NCBI RefSeq assembly: GCF_002954715.1
Contig: NZ_MSCP01000001.1
Coordinates: 1,706,118-1,770,117 of the forward strand
DNA length: 64,000 nt
Origin: Aliivibrio sifiae
Lineage (GTDB): Bacteria; Pseudomonadota; Gammaproteobacteria; Enterobacterales; Vibrionaceae
Direction of reading: 5' to 3'
How positions within the stretch are numbered: the first letter of the stretch is position 1; each line of letters begins with the position of its first letter. Positions 54,645 to 64,000 of the stretch are shown in pieces. The translations under genes and the position numbers were made by a program. A model generated the notes under the pieces. The model was not told the DNA's origin, did no database searches, and saw only the letters and a list, made by a program, of their open reading frames with translations.

Positions 54645-55517
54645 TTACCAACCAGTCACTTCTCGTAGACCTTTACCGATGTCAGCAAGACTCTTAACTG
54701 TTTTAACACCAGCAGCTTCAAGTGCTGCAAACTTATCTTCAGCCGTACCTTTACCGCCAGAAATAATCGCACCAGCATGGCCCATACGCTTACCAGGGGG
54801 AGCAGTAACACCTGCAATGTAAGATACAACAGGTTTTGTAACATTGTGTTTAATAAACTCAGCAGCTTCTTCTTCCGCTGTTCCACCAATCTCACCAATC
54901 ATTACAATTGCTTCAGTCTCTGGATCTTCTTGGAATAATTTTAAGATATCAATGAAATTTGAACCAGGAATTGGATCTCCACCAATACCAACACACGTTG
55001 ATTGACCAAAACCTTCGTCTGTTGTTTGCTTAACTGCTTCATACGTTAACGTACCAGAGCGAGATACAATACCAACTTTACCTTTCTTATGAATGTGACC
55101 AGGCATGATACCAATCTTACATTCATCAGGAGTAATAACACCCGGACAGTTAGGACCGATCATCACTACACCTTCTGCATCTAGACGAACTTTAACATCT
55201 AAAAGATCAAGAGTAGGAATACCCTCTGTAATCGTTACGATGAATTTAATACCCGCATCGATTGCTTCAAGAATCGCATCTTTACAGAAAGGCGCTGGTA
55301 CATAGATAACAGAAGCCGTTGCGCCAGTTGCTTGAACCGCATCACGAACGGTGTTAAACACAGGAAGGCCTAAATGTACTTGGCCACCTTTACCTGGTGA
55401 TACGCCACCAACCATTTTTGTTCCATAATCAATTGCTTGCTCTGAGTGGAACGTCCCTTGACCACCAGTGAAGCCTTGGCAGATAACTTTTGTATCTTTA
55501 TTAATTAGTACAGACAT
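54645..55517 (-). CDS. sucD: Succinyl-CoA ligase alpha subunit SucD
   Basis: A 290-residue subunit of succinyl-CoA synthetase, which turns succinyl-CoA into succinate while making a nucleoside triphosphate. The CoA-binding fold begins [15 protein letters not shown], and the active-site phospho-His is in [12 protein letters not shown]. Length matches E. coli (289). It shares one base with the sucC stop (TAATG-type). Confidence 0.99.
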   Translation of the reverse strand: MSVLINKDTKVICQGFTGGQGTFHSEQAIDYGTKMVGGVSPGKGGQVHLGLPVFNTVRDAVQATGATASVIYVPAPFCKDAILEAIDAGIKFIVTITEGIPTLDLLDVKVRLDAEGVVMIGPNCPGVITPDECKIGIMPGHIHKKGKVGIVSRSGTLTYEAVKQTTDEGFGQSTCVGIGGDPIPGSNFIDILKLFQEDPETEAIVMIGEIGGTAEEEAAEFIKHNVTKPVVSYIAGVTAPPGKRMGHAGAIISGGKGTAEDKFAALEAAGVKTVKSLADIGKGLREVTGW

Positions 55518-56683
55518 TATTTGCCCTCCGCAGCAGCAACAACTTTTTCAGCCGCTTCAGTTAATGAAGTAGCCGCAATGATATTTAGGCCACTTTCAGC
55601 CAGTTTTTGTGATCCTAATGGTGCATTGTTGCCTTCAAGACGAACAACAACCGGAACTTCTACACCCACCTCTTCAACAGCACCAATAATACCATCTGCA
55701 ATTAGATCACAACGAACAATACCACCGAAGATATTTACTAAAACAGCTTTAACATTACTGTCTGATAAAATAATTTTAAACGCTTCTGTTACACGTTCTT
55801 TTGTTGCACCGCCGCCAACATCAAGGAAGTTAGCTGGTTGGCCACCGTGTAGGTTTACGATATCCATTGTGCCCATAGCAAGACCGGCACCGTTAACCAT
55901 ACAGCCAATGCTGCCATCAAGAGCAACGTAATTTAATTCCCATTGTGCGGCATGCGCTTCACGCTCATCTTCTTGAGATGGATCATGCATCTCACGTAGT
56001 TTTGGCTGACGGTACATGGCATTAGAATCAATATTGATCTTGCCATCTAAACAAAGAAGGCTACCTTCAGCAGTAATTACAAGTGGGTTGATTTCTAGAA
56101 GAGCGAGATCGTATTGAGCAAACATATCGCCTAGACCCATAAAGATCTTAACGAATTGTTTAATTTGATCACCTTCTAAACCAAGTTTAAATGCTAATTC
56201 ACGACCTTGGTAAGCTTGTGGGCCTACAAGTGGGTCAATAGCAGCTTGATGAATAAGCTCTGGTGTTTCTTCTGCGATTTTTTCAATATCCACACCACCT
56301 TCTGTTGATGCCATGAACACGATACGTTGAGTTGCACGATCAACAACCGCACCAAGATATAACTCATTGGCAATGTTTGATGCTTCTTCAACTAAAATTT
56401 TAGATACTGGCTGACCATTAGCATCTGTTTGATAAGTCACTAAGTTTTTACCTAGCCACTTTTGAGCGAACTCTTTAACGCCCTCTTTTGTATCATGCAG
56501 TTCAACACCACCCGCTTTACCACGGCCACCAGCGTGAACTTGGCACTTAACTACTTTTTTAGCAGTACTGATTCGTCCAGCTGCTTCAAATGCTTCTTGA
56601 GGGGTATCGCAAGCATAACCTTCAGGTACAGGAAGGCCGTATTCTGCAAAGAGTTGCTTTGCTTGATATTCATGTAGGTTCAT
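55517..56683 (-). CDS. sucC: Succinyl-CoA ligase beta subunit SucC
   Basis: A 388-residue ATP-grasp subunit, identical in length to E. coli SucC. It has [20 protein letters not shown] at the start, [12 protein letters not shown] for nucleotide binding, and the C-terminal [10 protein letters not shown] and [12 protein letters not shown] of the alpha-contact domain. It is separated from sucB by 152 bases containing a hairpin. Confidence 0.99.
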   Translation of the reverse strand: MNLHEYQAKQLFAEYGLPVPEGYACDTPQEAFEAAGRISTAKKVVKCQVHAGGRGKAGGVELHDTKEGVKEFAQKWLGKNLVTYQTDANGQPVSKILVEEASNIANELYLGAVVDRATQRIVFMASTEGGVDIEKIAEETPELIHQAAIDPLVGPQAYQGRELAFKLGLEGDQIKQFVKIFMGLGDMFAQYDLALLEINPLVITAEGSLLCLDGKINIDSNAMYRQPKLREMHDPSQEDEREAHAAQWELNYVALDGSIGCMVNGAGLAMGTMDIVNLHGGQPANFLDVGGGATKERVTEAFKIILSDSNVKAVLVNIFGGIVRCDLIADGIIGAVEEVGVEVPVVVRLEGNNAPLGSQKLAESGLNIIAATSLTEAAEKVVAAAEGK

Positions 56684-56787
56684 TATGTTCTATCCATTTT
56701 ATGTTATTCCCTTTAATGGGAATTTTTAATGTCCTAAGACGCTCTAAGGCATCTTTCTATTTTTATCCAATAATGAAGTTGAATAAT

Positions 56788-56811
56788 AGGCTGCCGTGAG
56801 CATGGCAGCCT
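56788..56811 (-). other. Intercistronic hairpin between sucB and sucC
   Basis: AGGCTGCC and GGCAGCCT pair around an eight-base loop, 25 bases after sucB. There is no U-run, so it may be an RNA-stability or processing element rather than a terminator. The remaining spacer has no gene. Confidence 0.6.
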
Positions 56812-56835
56812 TTGTCTGTTAAAAGGCGTTTATTA

Positions 56836-58047
56836 TTAAACGTCAAGTAATAGACGAGCAGGATCTTCCAGTAATTCTTTAATTGTTACTAGGAAGCCTA
56901 CAGATTCACGACCATCAATTAAACGGTGATCATAAGACAGTGCTAAGTACATCATCGGTAAGATTTCTACCTTTCCATTAACGGCCATCGGACGATCTTG
57001 GATTTTATGCATACCTAGAATTGCAGCTTGAGGTGGATTAATAATCGGTGTTGACATTAATGAGCCAAACACACCACCATTAGTAATGGTAAAATTACCA
57101 CCCATTAAATCTTCAACCGCTAATTTTCCATCACGGCCTTTAATCGCTAATTCTTTAATGCCTTTTTCAATATCAGCAAAACCAAGTGCATCACAGTCTT
57201 TTAGTACTGGAGTCACTAAGCCACGCGGTGTAGATACCGCCATACTGATATCAAAATAGTTGTGATAAACAATATCGTCACCATCAATTGACGCATTGAC
57301 TTCAGGGTAACGTTTAAGTGCTTCAGTTACTGCTTTCACATAGAAAGACATGAAACCTAAACGTGTGCCATGGCGTTTTTCAAATTGCTCTTGATATTGC
57401 TTACGAAGCTCCATGATTGGTTTCATGTTTACTTCATTAAATGTCGTTAACATCGCTGTGTTATTTTTCGCTTCTAACAGACGTCTTGCGACTGTTTTAC
57501 GAAGACGCGTCATTGGCACGCGTTTTTCACTACGATGTGCAAGCGCTTCTGCTGGTTTATCCGCTGCTTTTTCAACTTGTGATGCTGCTTTTAACGCGGC
57601 AACATGAGCATCAACGTCTTCACGAGTAATTCGACCACCAACACCGGTGCCTTTTACATCAGAAGGGGCAATATCATGCTCACCTAGAAGGCGACGAACC
57701 GCAGGACTCAAAGCATCGTTACTTTCTTCTGATAAAGAGGCCGTGTGACGTTTGTCTGGAGAAGATTCTGTCTCATTTGTTACATCTTTTGTCGGTTCTC
57801 CAACAACAGCACCCGGCTTAATTTTAGCAAGCAGTTGCTTAGAAAGTACGGTTGCACCTTCCTCTTCTAAAATAGCTTCTAGTACACCAGCTTCTGGAGC
57901 GGGTACTTCAAGAACTACTTTATCCGTTTCAATATCTACAAGTATTTCGTCACGCTCAACTGTATCACCAGGTTGTTTATGCCATGTTGCTACAGTAGCG
58001 TCTGCTACAGATTCAGGTAAATCTGGAACCAGAATTTCGATTGTCAT
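56836..58047 (-). CDS. sucB: 2-oxoglutarate dehydrogenase E2 SucB
   Basis: A 403-residue dihydrolipoyl succinyltransferase. An N-terminal lipoyl domain (Lys in ETDKVVLEV, about residue 43) is followed by a linker, an E3-binding domain ([20 protein letters not shown], about 113-132) and a C-terminal catalytic domain with [11 protein letters not shown]. It forms the core of the 2-oxoglutarate dehydrogenase complex. It follows sucA after a 19-base gap. Confidence 0.99.
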   Translation of the reverse strand: MTIEILVPDLPESVADATVATWHKQPGDTVERDEILVDIETDKVVLEVPAPEAGVLEAILEEEGATVLSKQLLAKIKPGAVVGEPTKDVTNETESSPDKRHTASLSEESNDALSPAVRRLLGEHDIAPSDVKGTGVGGRITREDVDAHVAALKAASQVEKAADKPAEALAHRSEKRVPMTRLRKTVARRLLEAKNNTAMLTTFNEVNMKPIMELRKQYQEQFEKRHGTRLGFMSFYVKAVTEALKRYPEVNASIDGDDIVYHNYFDISMAVSTPRGLVTPVLKDCDALGFADIEKGIKELAIKGRDGKLAVEDLMGGNFTITNGGVFGSLMSTPIINPPQAAILGMHKIQDRPMAVNGKVEILPMMYLALSYDHRLIDGRESVGFLVTIKELLEDPARLLLDV

Positions 58048-58066
58048 ATCCGTTTTCCTATACTTT

Positions 58067-60883
58067 CTAGTTCTTATCTAGGGTAAGAGCGTCTTCAACT
58101 AACGCTTTCTGTTGTTTCACGTGCACTGACATATAGCCAACTGCCGGAGAGGCAGACGCTGGACGTCCTGCATAATGTAAGATTGCATTCGCAGGCAATG
58201 CCGAACGGAAATTATGTTGACTAGAGTACCAAGCACCCTGGTTTTGAGGCTCTTCTTGACACCAAACATAATCCACTACATTCGTGTATTGTGCGATGGC
58301 AGCTTCTACTTCTTCTTTAGGGAATGGGTAAAGCTGTTCAATTCGAACAATCGCAACATCATTCTGTTCATTCACACGACGCTGCTCTAATAGGTCAAAG
58401 TAAACTTTACCAGAACAGAACACCACTCGCTTCACTTGCGCTGAGTCTAATGCATCAATCTCAGGAATAGCGGGTTGGAAATTACCTTCCGAAAGCTCTT
58501 CTAGTGATGATGTACATAATGGATGACGAAGCAGTGATTTTGGCGACATCACAATCAATGGACGACGCATAGGACGAACCACTTGACGGCGAAGCATGTG
58601 ATAAACCTGCGCAGGTGTTGATGGAACAACAACTTGCATATTTTGCTCAGCACACATTTGTAAGAAACGCTCAAGTCGTGCAGATGAATGCTCAGGACCT
58701 TGGCCTTCATAACCGTGCGGCAATAACATAGTCAGACCACACATGCGGCCCCATTTTTGCTCACCAGACGAAATGAACTGATCGATAACAACTTGTGCAC
58801 AGTTGGCAAAATCACCAAATTGCGCTTCCCAAATAGTTAAACCACCTGGTTCTGCCGTTGCATACCCATATTCAAACGCAAGCACTGCCGCTTCTGATAG
58901 TACAGAATCATGCACTTCAAATGGGCCTTGCTTATCATGGATATTCGCTAAAGGTACGTAAGTACTAGCATCTGATTGATTGTGAAGTACCGCATGACGG
59001 TGGAAGAAAGTACCACGACCAGAATCTTGGCCTGTAATACGAATTCGTTTACCTTCATCAACTAAAGTTGCATAGGCAAGTGTTTCAGCCATACCCCAAT
59101 CAATTGCTTTTTCACCTGCGACCATCGAGACACGGTCATTACACATTTTATTTACACGGCTATGTAATTTGTGGCTTTCCGGATATTGACAAATGCGTTG
59201 ACCAAGCTCGACTAGGCGATCTTTATCAAATTGATTTGCCCATTCCATATTCCATTCATGGCCAATAAACGGAGTCCAATCAACATTATGTAGTTGCATT
59301 GGTCGCCATTCTTTCACGACTACTTCACCATGATCTAATGCATCACGATATTCGTTAATGAGTTGTGTCGTGGTTTCTAGCTCAAGATCTTGACGTTCAA
59401 TCAATGTATCTGCATAAATCTTACGAGGCGTAGGATGCTTCTTAATTTTTTGATACATCAATGGTTGCGTTGCGTTTGGTTCATCAGCTTCATTATGGCC
59501 ATGACGGCGATAACAAACTAAATCAATCACAACATCACGCTTAAATTCATTACGGTAATCTAGCGCAATGCGAGTGACAAAAGCAACAGCTTCTGGGTCA
59601 TCAGCATTTACGTGGAAAATAGGTGCCTGAACCATTTTTGCAATATCAGTACAATATTGAGTAGAACGAGTATCTTTAGGATTCGACGTTGTAAAACCAA
59701 CTTGGTTATTAATAACAATACGAACGGTACCACCCACTTGGAATGCTCGGGCTTGAGACATATTAAATGTTTCAGCCACCACACCTTGACCTGCGATTGC
59801 GGAATCACCGTGGATAGTAATAGGAATAACCTTATCACCAGTTGTATCGTTAAGGCGATCTTGACGAGCTCGAACTGAACCAATAACTACTGGGTTTACA
59901 ATCTCAAGGTGAGAGGGGTTAAACGCTAACGCTAAGTGAACATTGCCACCTGCAGTTGCAAAATCAGAAGAGAAACCTTGGTGATATTTAACATCGCCAG
60001 TTCCCCATGATTCGCCATGTTTACCAGCAAACTCATCAAATAAATCTTGCGGTTTTTTACCTAGAACATTAATAAGCATGTTCAGTCGGCCACGGTGAGC
60101 CATACCAATTACGACTTCACGACCACCATTTTCACCAGCACGACGAATAATTTCTTTTACCATTGGAACCATGGCATCGCCACCTTCCAATGAGAATCGC
60201 TTTGCCCCTGGGAATTTAGCACCTAGATATCGTTCTAGCCCTTCAGCAGCAGTTAACTCTTCAAGAAAAGTCAGTTTTTCTTGAGCTGTAAAAGTTGGCT
60301 TACCTGCAACAGATTCTAAACGCTGTTGGATCCAACGTTTCTCTTCCGTATTAGTGATATGCATGTACTCTGCACCCACAGAACCACAGTAAGTTCCACG
60401 TAATGCTTTGTACAGATCAGAAAGTTTCATTGTCTCTTGCCCTGAAGCAAAAGAACCGACATTGAATGTTTCTGAAAAATCTTCATCTGTTAAATTATGA
60501 AAAGAAGGCTCTAACTCTGCAACATATTCATGTTGCTGTAATGCTAATGGGTCTAAATTCGCATTTTGGTGACCACGGAAACGGTACGCATTAATTAACT
60601 GCAATACTCTTACTTGCTTAGCATCTACATCTGGATCATTAACTTGAGCACTAACTTGCTTTGTTTCTTTCGCAAGACGACGGAAATAATCTCGTACAGG
60701 GGAATGGGCTTGCTCTGATACACCAGTCTTATCAACTGGAAGCGAATCAAAAACGTCTCTCCATTCATCGCTAACGATTTCCGGGTCACTGAGATAGAGT
60801 TCGTAGAGGTCTTCTACGTACGTTGCATTAGCGCCAGCTAAATGTGAAGACTCAAACCATGCCTTCATCACGCTATTCTGCAT
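58067..60883 (-). CDS. sucA: 2-oxoglutarate dehydrogenase E1 SucA
   Basis: A 938-residue thiamine diphosphate-dependent dehydrogenase decarboxylating 2-oxoglutarate. Conserved regions include [34 protein letters not shown] and [10 protein letters not shown] (TPP/metal). The N-terminal [19 protein letters not shown] fits E. coli SucA (933 residues). It is the first suc gene after sdhB, with 109 bases between that hold a long hairpin. Confidence 0.99.
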   Translation of the reverse strand: MQNSVMKAWFESSHLAGANATYVEDLYELYLSDPEIVSDEWRDVFDSLPVDKTGVSEQAHSPVRDYFRRLAKETKQVSAQVNDPDVDAKQVRVLQLINAYRFRGHQNANLDPLALQQHEYVAELEPSFHNLTDEDFSETFNVGSFASGQETMKLSDLYKALRGTYCGSVGAEYMHITNTEEKRWIQQRLESVAGKPTFTAQEKLTFLEELTAAEGLERYLGAKFPGAKRFSLEGGDAMVPMVKEIIRRAGENGGREVVIGMAHRGRLNMLINVLGKKPQDLFDEFAGKHGESWGTGDVKYHQGFSSDFATAGGNVHLALAFNPSHLEIVNPVVIGSVRARQDRLNDTTGDKVIPITIHGDSAIAGQGVVAETFNMSQARAFQVGGTVRIVINNQVGFTTSNPKDTRSTQYCTDIAKMVQAPIFHVNADDPEAVAFVTRIALDYRNEFKRDVVIDLVCYRRHGHNEADEPNATQPLMYQKIKKHPTPRKIYADTLIERQDLELETTTQLINEYRDALDHGEVVVKEWRPMQLHNVDWTPFIGHEWNMEWANQFDKDRLVELGQRICQYPESHKLHSRVNKMCNDRVSMVAGEKAIDWGMAETLAYATLVDEGKRIRITGQDSGRGTFFHRHAVLHNQSDASTYVPLANIHDKQGPFEVHDSVLSEAAVLAFEYGYATAEPGGLTIWEAQFGDFANCAQVVIDQFISSGEQKWGRMCGLTMLLPHGYEGQGPEHSSARLERFLQMCAEQNMQVVVPSTPAQVYHMLRRQVVRPMRRPLIVMSPKSLLRHPLCTSSLEELSEGNFQPAIPEIDALDSAQVKRVVFCSGKVYFDLLEQRRVNEQNDVAIVRIEQLYPFPKEEVEAAIAQYTNVVDYVWCQEEPQNQGAWYSSQHNFRSALPANAILHYAGRPASASPAVGYMSVHVKQQKALVEDALTLDKN

Positions 60884-60943
60884 TATTTTCCCTTAATCCA
60901 GTAGTTTCACGTATATCCCGGTCTTTTGTGCCGGGCTTATAAG

Positions 60944-60983
60944 CCTCAACTAATATATGACTAAACCAACATATTAGCTGAGG
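60944..60983 (-). other. Long hairpin in the sdhB-sucA gap
   Basis: CCTCAACTAATATATG and CATATTAGCTGAGG pair for about 14 positions with one mismatch and one bulge around a ten-base loop. A GC stem CCCGG/CCGGG (60917-60935) precedes it toward sucA. Neither has a U-run. They may control read-through or processing between the sdh and suc halves. Confidence 0.6.
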
Positions 60984-60992
60984 AGATATCGG

Positions 60993-61706
60993 TTATACCG
61001 CTTTTTTCAATAGCATTGTTTTAATATGACCAATTGCTTTTGTTGGGTTTAACCCTTTAGGACATACACTTACACAATTCATTATGCCATGGCAACGAAA
61101 AACACTGAAAGCATCATCTAAATTAGACAAACGTTCATTTGTCGCTGTATCACGGCTATCAATTAACCAACGATACGCCGCAAGCAAACCAGCTGGTCCG
61201 ATGAACTTATCAGGGTTCCACCAGAATGATGGACATGATGTTGTACAACATGCACACATAATACATTCATATAACCCGTCTAAGTGTTCACGTTCTTCAG
61301 GAGACTGTAGGTTTTCTCTCGAAGGCGGTGTTGCAGCATCACTGATTAAGAAAGGTTTTACTTTCTCATAATTTTCATAGAACTGTGCCATATCGACAAT
61401 CAGATCTCGAACAACAGGTAAGCCAGGTAGTGGACGAATAATAAGATCACCCTTACCTATAAGCTCAGACAATGGCGTAATACAAGCCAGTCCATTTTTA
61501 CCATTCATGTTCAAACCATCTGAACCACATACACCTTCACGACATGAACGACGGAACGATAGCGTAGGATCTTGCTCTTTTAATAAGATAAGTGCATCTA
61601 GCACCATCATATCAGAACCTTCTTCTACTTCTAACGTATACGCCTTCATATGAGGAGCATTATCTACGTCTGGATTGTAACGGTAGATTGAAAAATTCAG
61701 TTTCAT
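60993..61706 (-). CDS. sdhB: Succinate dehydrogenase iron-sulfur subunit SdhB
   Basis: A 237-residue subunit with three iron-sulfur clusters: SCREGVCGSDG for [2Fe-2S], CIMCACCTTSCPSFWWNP for [4Fe-4S], and CHGIMNCVSVCPKGLNP for [3Fe-4S]. It passes electrons from SdhA flavin to the membrane quinone site. It begins 14 bases after sdhA. Confidence 0.99.
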   Translation of the reverse strand: MKLNFSIYRYNPDVDNAPHMKAYTLEVEEGSDMMVLDALILLKEQDPTLSFRRSCREGVCGSDGLNMNGKNGLACITPLSELIGKGDLIIRPLPGLPVVRDLIVDMAQFYENYEKVKPFLISDAATPPSRENLQSPEEREHLDGLYECIMCACCTTSCPSFWWNPDKFIGPAGLLAAYRWLIDSRDTATNERLSNLDDAFSVFRCHGIMNCVSVCPKGLNPTKAIGHIKTMLLKKAV

Positions 61707-61720
61707 CTTTCTGCCCTCTC

Positions 61721-63487
61721 TTAGTACGTACGTGCTTTAGGTGGGAATGCTTCACGATGGATAGGTTCCATGTTTACATTACGCTTTGTCATTGATTCAG
61801 TCTCAGGGTTGTATACTGAGTGGCACAACCAATTCGCATCATCACGATCAGGGAAGTCAAAACGAGCATGTGCACCACGGCTCTCTGTACGGTAGTTTGC
61901 AGCAACCGCCGTCGCAAATGCCGTTTCCATCAAGTTTTCTAACTCTAAGCATTCAATACGTTGAGTATTAAATTCTGTTGATTTATCGGCAAGGTAAGCA
62001 TTTTTAAGGCGTTCACGAATCACTTTAAGCTCTTCAAGGCCTTTTGCCATAGCATCACCTTCACGGAATACCGAGAAGTTATTTTGCATACATTGTTGTA
62101 AATCTTTACGGATTTGAACTGGATCTTCACCACCCGTACTGTTTTCCCAACGATTATAGCGCTCAAGAGAGGCTTCAATGTCTGCATCTGTTGCTGGTTT
62201 TGCTTCTGCTTGCTTTTTCAGTGTTTCACCTAAATGAAGCCCTGTTGCACGACCAAATACCACTAAATCAAGCAGAGAGTTACCACCTAAGCGGTTAGCA
62301 CCATGCACTGACACTGAGGCAATCTCACCACAAGCAAATAAACCTTGGATTTCAACATCTGTACCCGCTTCATCTTGTTTAATAGCTTGACCGGAAACTT
62401 GTGTCGGTACGCCACCCATCATGTAATGACAAGTCGGGATTACTGGAATTGGTTCTTTCACAGGATCTACGTGAGCAAAAGTACGAGACAATTCACACAC
62501 GCCAGGTAAACGAGATTCAAGTGTTTCTTTACCTAAGTGATCCAATTTAAGCTTAATATGAGGACCCCAAGGACCATCACAACCACGGCCTTCACGGATT
62601 TCGACCATCATTGAACGAGCAACAACGTCACGGCCCGCTAAGTCTTTCGCATTTGGAGCATAACGCTCCATGAAACGTTCACCATCTTTATTAAGAAGAT
62701 ACCCCCCTTCACCACGACAACCTTCAGTTACAAGAACACCAGCTCCTGCGATACCTGTTGGGTGAAACTGCCACATTTCAATGTCTTGCATTGGAACACC
62801 AGCACGAATAGCCATACCTACGCCATCACCAGTATTGATGTGTGCATTGGTTGTTGATGCATAAATACGACCAGCACCACCAGTAGCAAGAATTGTTGCT
62901 TTAGATTTAAAGTAACAAACTTCGCCTGTTTCCATACAAAGAGCGGTACAACCTAATATTGCGCCGTCTTCATTTTTAACAAGATCAAGCGCATACCACT
63001 CAGAAAAAATAGTCGTTTTATGCTTAATATTTTGTTGGTATAACGTATGAAGTAAAGCATGACCAGTACGGTCTGCAGCAGCAGCTGTTCGTGCCGCTTG
63101 TTCACCACCAAAATTCTTAGATTGACCGCCAAATGGACGTTGGTAGATAGTACCGTTGTCAAAACGAGAAAACGGTAAACCCATTTTTTCTAATTCAATA
63201 ACAGACTCAGGTCCATTCTTACACATGTATTCAATCGCATCTTGGTCTCCAATATAATCAGAACCTTTTACCGTATCGTACATATGTTGTTCCCAGTGAT
63301 CCTCGTGTGCATTACCAAGAGCAACGGTAATACCACCTTGAGCTGATACAGTATGAGAACGCGTTGGAAATACTTTTGATAACAAAGCACATGATAGGCC
63401 TTGCTCTGAAATTTGTAGTGCAGCTCGCATACCTGCACCACCCGCACCGATTACTACGGCGTCAAATTCTCTAACAGCAATACTCAC
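61721..63487 (-). CDS. sdhA: Succinate dehydrogenase flavoprotein SdhA
   Basis: The catalytic flavoprotein oxidising succinate to fumarate, 588 residues when started at the GTG at 63487, equal to E. coli. That GTG overlaps the sdhD stop (TAGTG), and GGGGTG lies upstream; a longer GTG at 63499 is less likely. The covalent FAD His is in [10 protein letters not shown], with [11 protein letters not shown] for FAD binding and the RGEGGYLLN and HYMMGG active-site regions. The E. coli order sdhCDAB is kept. Confidence 0.99.
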   Translation of the reverse strand: MSIAVREFDAVVIGAGGAGMRAALQISEQGLSCALLSKVFPTRSHTVSAQGGITVALGNAHEDHWEQHMYDTVKGSDYIGDQDAIEYMCKNGPESVIELEKMGLPFSRFDNGTIYQRPFGGQSKNFGGEQAARTAAAADRTGHALLHTLYQQNIKHKTTIFSEWYALDLVKNEDGAILGCTALCMETGEVCYFKSKATILATGGAGRIYASTTNAHINTGDGVGMAIRAGVPMQDIEMWQFHPTGIAGAGVLVTEGCRGEGGYLLNKDGERFMERYAPNAKDLAGRDVVARSMMVEIREGRGCDGPWGPHIKLKLDHLGKETLESRLPGVCELSRTFAHVDPVKEPIPVIPTCHYMMGGVPTQVSGQAIKQDEAGTDVEIQGLFACGEIASVSVHGANRLGGNSLLDLVVFGRATGLHLGETLKKQAEAKPATDADIEASLERYNRWENSTGGEDPVQIRKDLQQCMQNNFSVFREGDAMAKGLEELKVIRERLKNAYLADKSTEFNTQRIECLELENLMETAFATAVAANYRTESRGAHARFDFPDRDDANWLCHSVYNPETESMTKRNVNMEPIHREAFPPKARTY

Positions 63488-63834
63488 TACACACCCCACA
63501 CAATAACTAAACCAGAGAAGAAATATCCTAAAAGAACAGACACTAAGCCTAATTGAAGCAGAGCACGCAACAGCATAGGTTTAATGTAATCAGTGAGTAC
63601 TTGCCATAAGCCAATCCATGCATGAATTAATATGGAAAGAAGTGCTAGCATCGTAAACACTTTTGTAAACAAACCGCCAAAGAAGCTTGTCCATGATAGG
63701 TACGTCAGTTCAGGGCCAAATGCACAGAAACCAACAATGTATAATGTGTAGAGGGTAAGAATGATCGCACTAGCACGAATTAAGATAAAATCGTGTACGC
63801 CATTACGACCAAAAGAAGATACGTTAGCTACCAT
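63487..63834 (-). CDS. sdhD: Succinate dehydrogenase membrane anchor SdhD
   Basis: A 115-residue membrane anchor with three helices (about 20-40, 50-75, 90-112). It contributes to the quinone site and haem b binding ([16 protein letters not shown]). It overlaps sdhC by seven bases and sdhA by one. Confidence 0.98.
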   Translation of the reverse strand: MVANVSSFGRNGVHDFILIRASAIILTLYTLYIVGFCAFGPELTYLSWTSFFGGLFTKVFTMLALLSILIHAWIGLWQVLTDYIKPMLLRALLQLGLVSVLLGYFFSGLVIVWGV

Positions 63835-64000
63835 ACCAATACTCCTGCTAAAAGAGATAATACCGCTGTAATTGCAAACGCAACTTTAGCACTTTGAGTA
63901 CCTGACTCAAGCTCCTCAAAATAGCCCATATCCATCAATAAATGACGAACACCGACGACAATATGATAAGCAAGTGCAGTCAGAATCCCCCACATAATGA
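63828..64000 (-). CDS. sdhC: Succinate dehydrogenase cytochrome b556 subunit SdhC, C-terminal part
   Basis: The last 57 residues of SdhC, cut by the window end. The sequence reads [20 protein letters not shown] and on to [16 protein letters not shown]; the His in [10 protein letters not shown] is the conserved haem ligand. The final membrane helix ends ALLAGVLVW-like before a TAG that overlaps the sdhD ATG. The promoter region of the operon is outside the window. Confidence 0.97.
   Translation of the reverse strand, partial: IMWGILTALAYHIVVGVRHLLMDMGYFEELESGTQSAKVAFAITAVLSLLAGVLVW

Noticed and set aside
1-64000. CRISPR arrays, tRNA and rRNA genes
   Set aside because: No regularly spaced direct repeats, and no tRNA cloverleaf or rRNA sequences were recognised in the window.

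Overview
This is a 64 kb chromosomal window from a low-GC gamma-proteobacterium, most likely an Aliivibrio of the A. fischeri group. That placement is inferred from protein similarity and gene order; no rRNA gene is present to confirm it. Supporting neighbourhoods include sdhCDAB-sucABCD, yebA(mepM)-znuACB, yfbV-ackA-pta, yecM-argS and secDF, together with a complete Vibrio-type aryl polyene (APE) pigment cluster.

Layout. (1) 1-1626: end of secD, then secF. (2) 1.9-7.7 kb: an accessory island with a two-gene Gabija-like anti-phage module (UvrD-like helicase GajB and OLD-family ATPase/TOPRIM nuclease GajA), a decayed duplicate of the 3' end of a fic gene, and the intact fic gene. (3) 8-16.4 kb: mixed single genes: small hypotheticals, a CatA-like acetyltransferase, a VOC protein, a PLD-family lipoprotein, radD, a cytochrome c', rplY and a META-domain lipoprotein. 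(4) 16.4-34.8 kb: the APE locus. Seventeen tightly overlapping genes (apeC to apeR plus an aromatic ammonia-lyase) run on the minus strand. A divergent plus-strand group encodes a lipoprotein, a SAM methyltransferase and a flavoprotein with halogenase motifs. (5) 34.9-41.8 kb: yecM, argS, yfbV, ackA, pta. (6) 42-48.7 kb: feoABC, a 513-bp regulatory intergenic region with a Fur box, several inverted repeats and a candidate structured RNA, then a very large membrane regulator (beta-propeller, degenerate kinase, AraC DNA-binding domain). (7) 48.9-52.8 kb: mepM, znuA and divergent znuCB with a Zur box between. (8) 52.8-54.4 kb: a chemotaxis receptor. (9) 54.6-64 kb: sucDCBA and sdhBADC on the minus strand, with sdhC cut by the window end.

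How the genes work together. In the APE locus the ammonia-lyase and ligase (ApeH) would supply and load an aromatic starter. ApeE/F carry the chain, ApeO with ApeC or ApeR elongates it, ApeQ/ApeI/ApeP reduce and dehydrate it, ApeK is a thioesterase, and ApeD/ApeJ/ApeL/ApeM/ApeN attach and move the product to the outer membrane. Several declared starts were moved to fit ribosome sites, overlaps or family length: fic, radD, rplY, the VOC gene, apeC, apeE, apeH, apeK, argS, sdhA and the chemotaxis receptor.

The observations most worth checking are the Gabija-like module beside a fic duplication scar, the hairpin array with GNRA-type loops and a terminator next to feoA, the kinase-dead propeller/AraC regulator, and the WxWxIP-containing flavoprotein in the APE locus.
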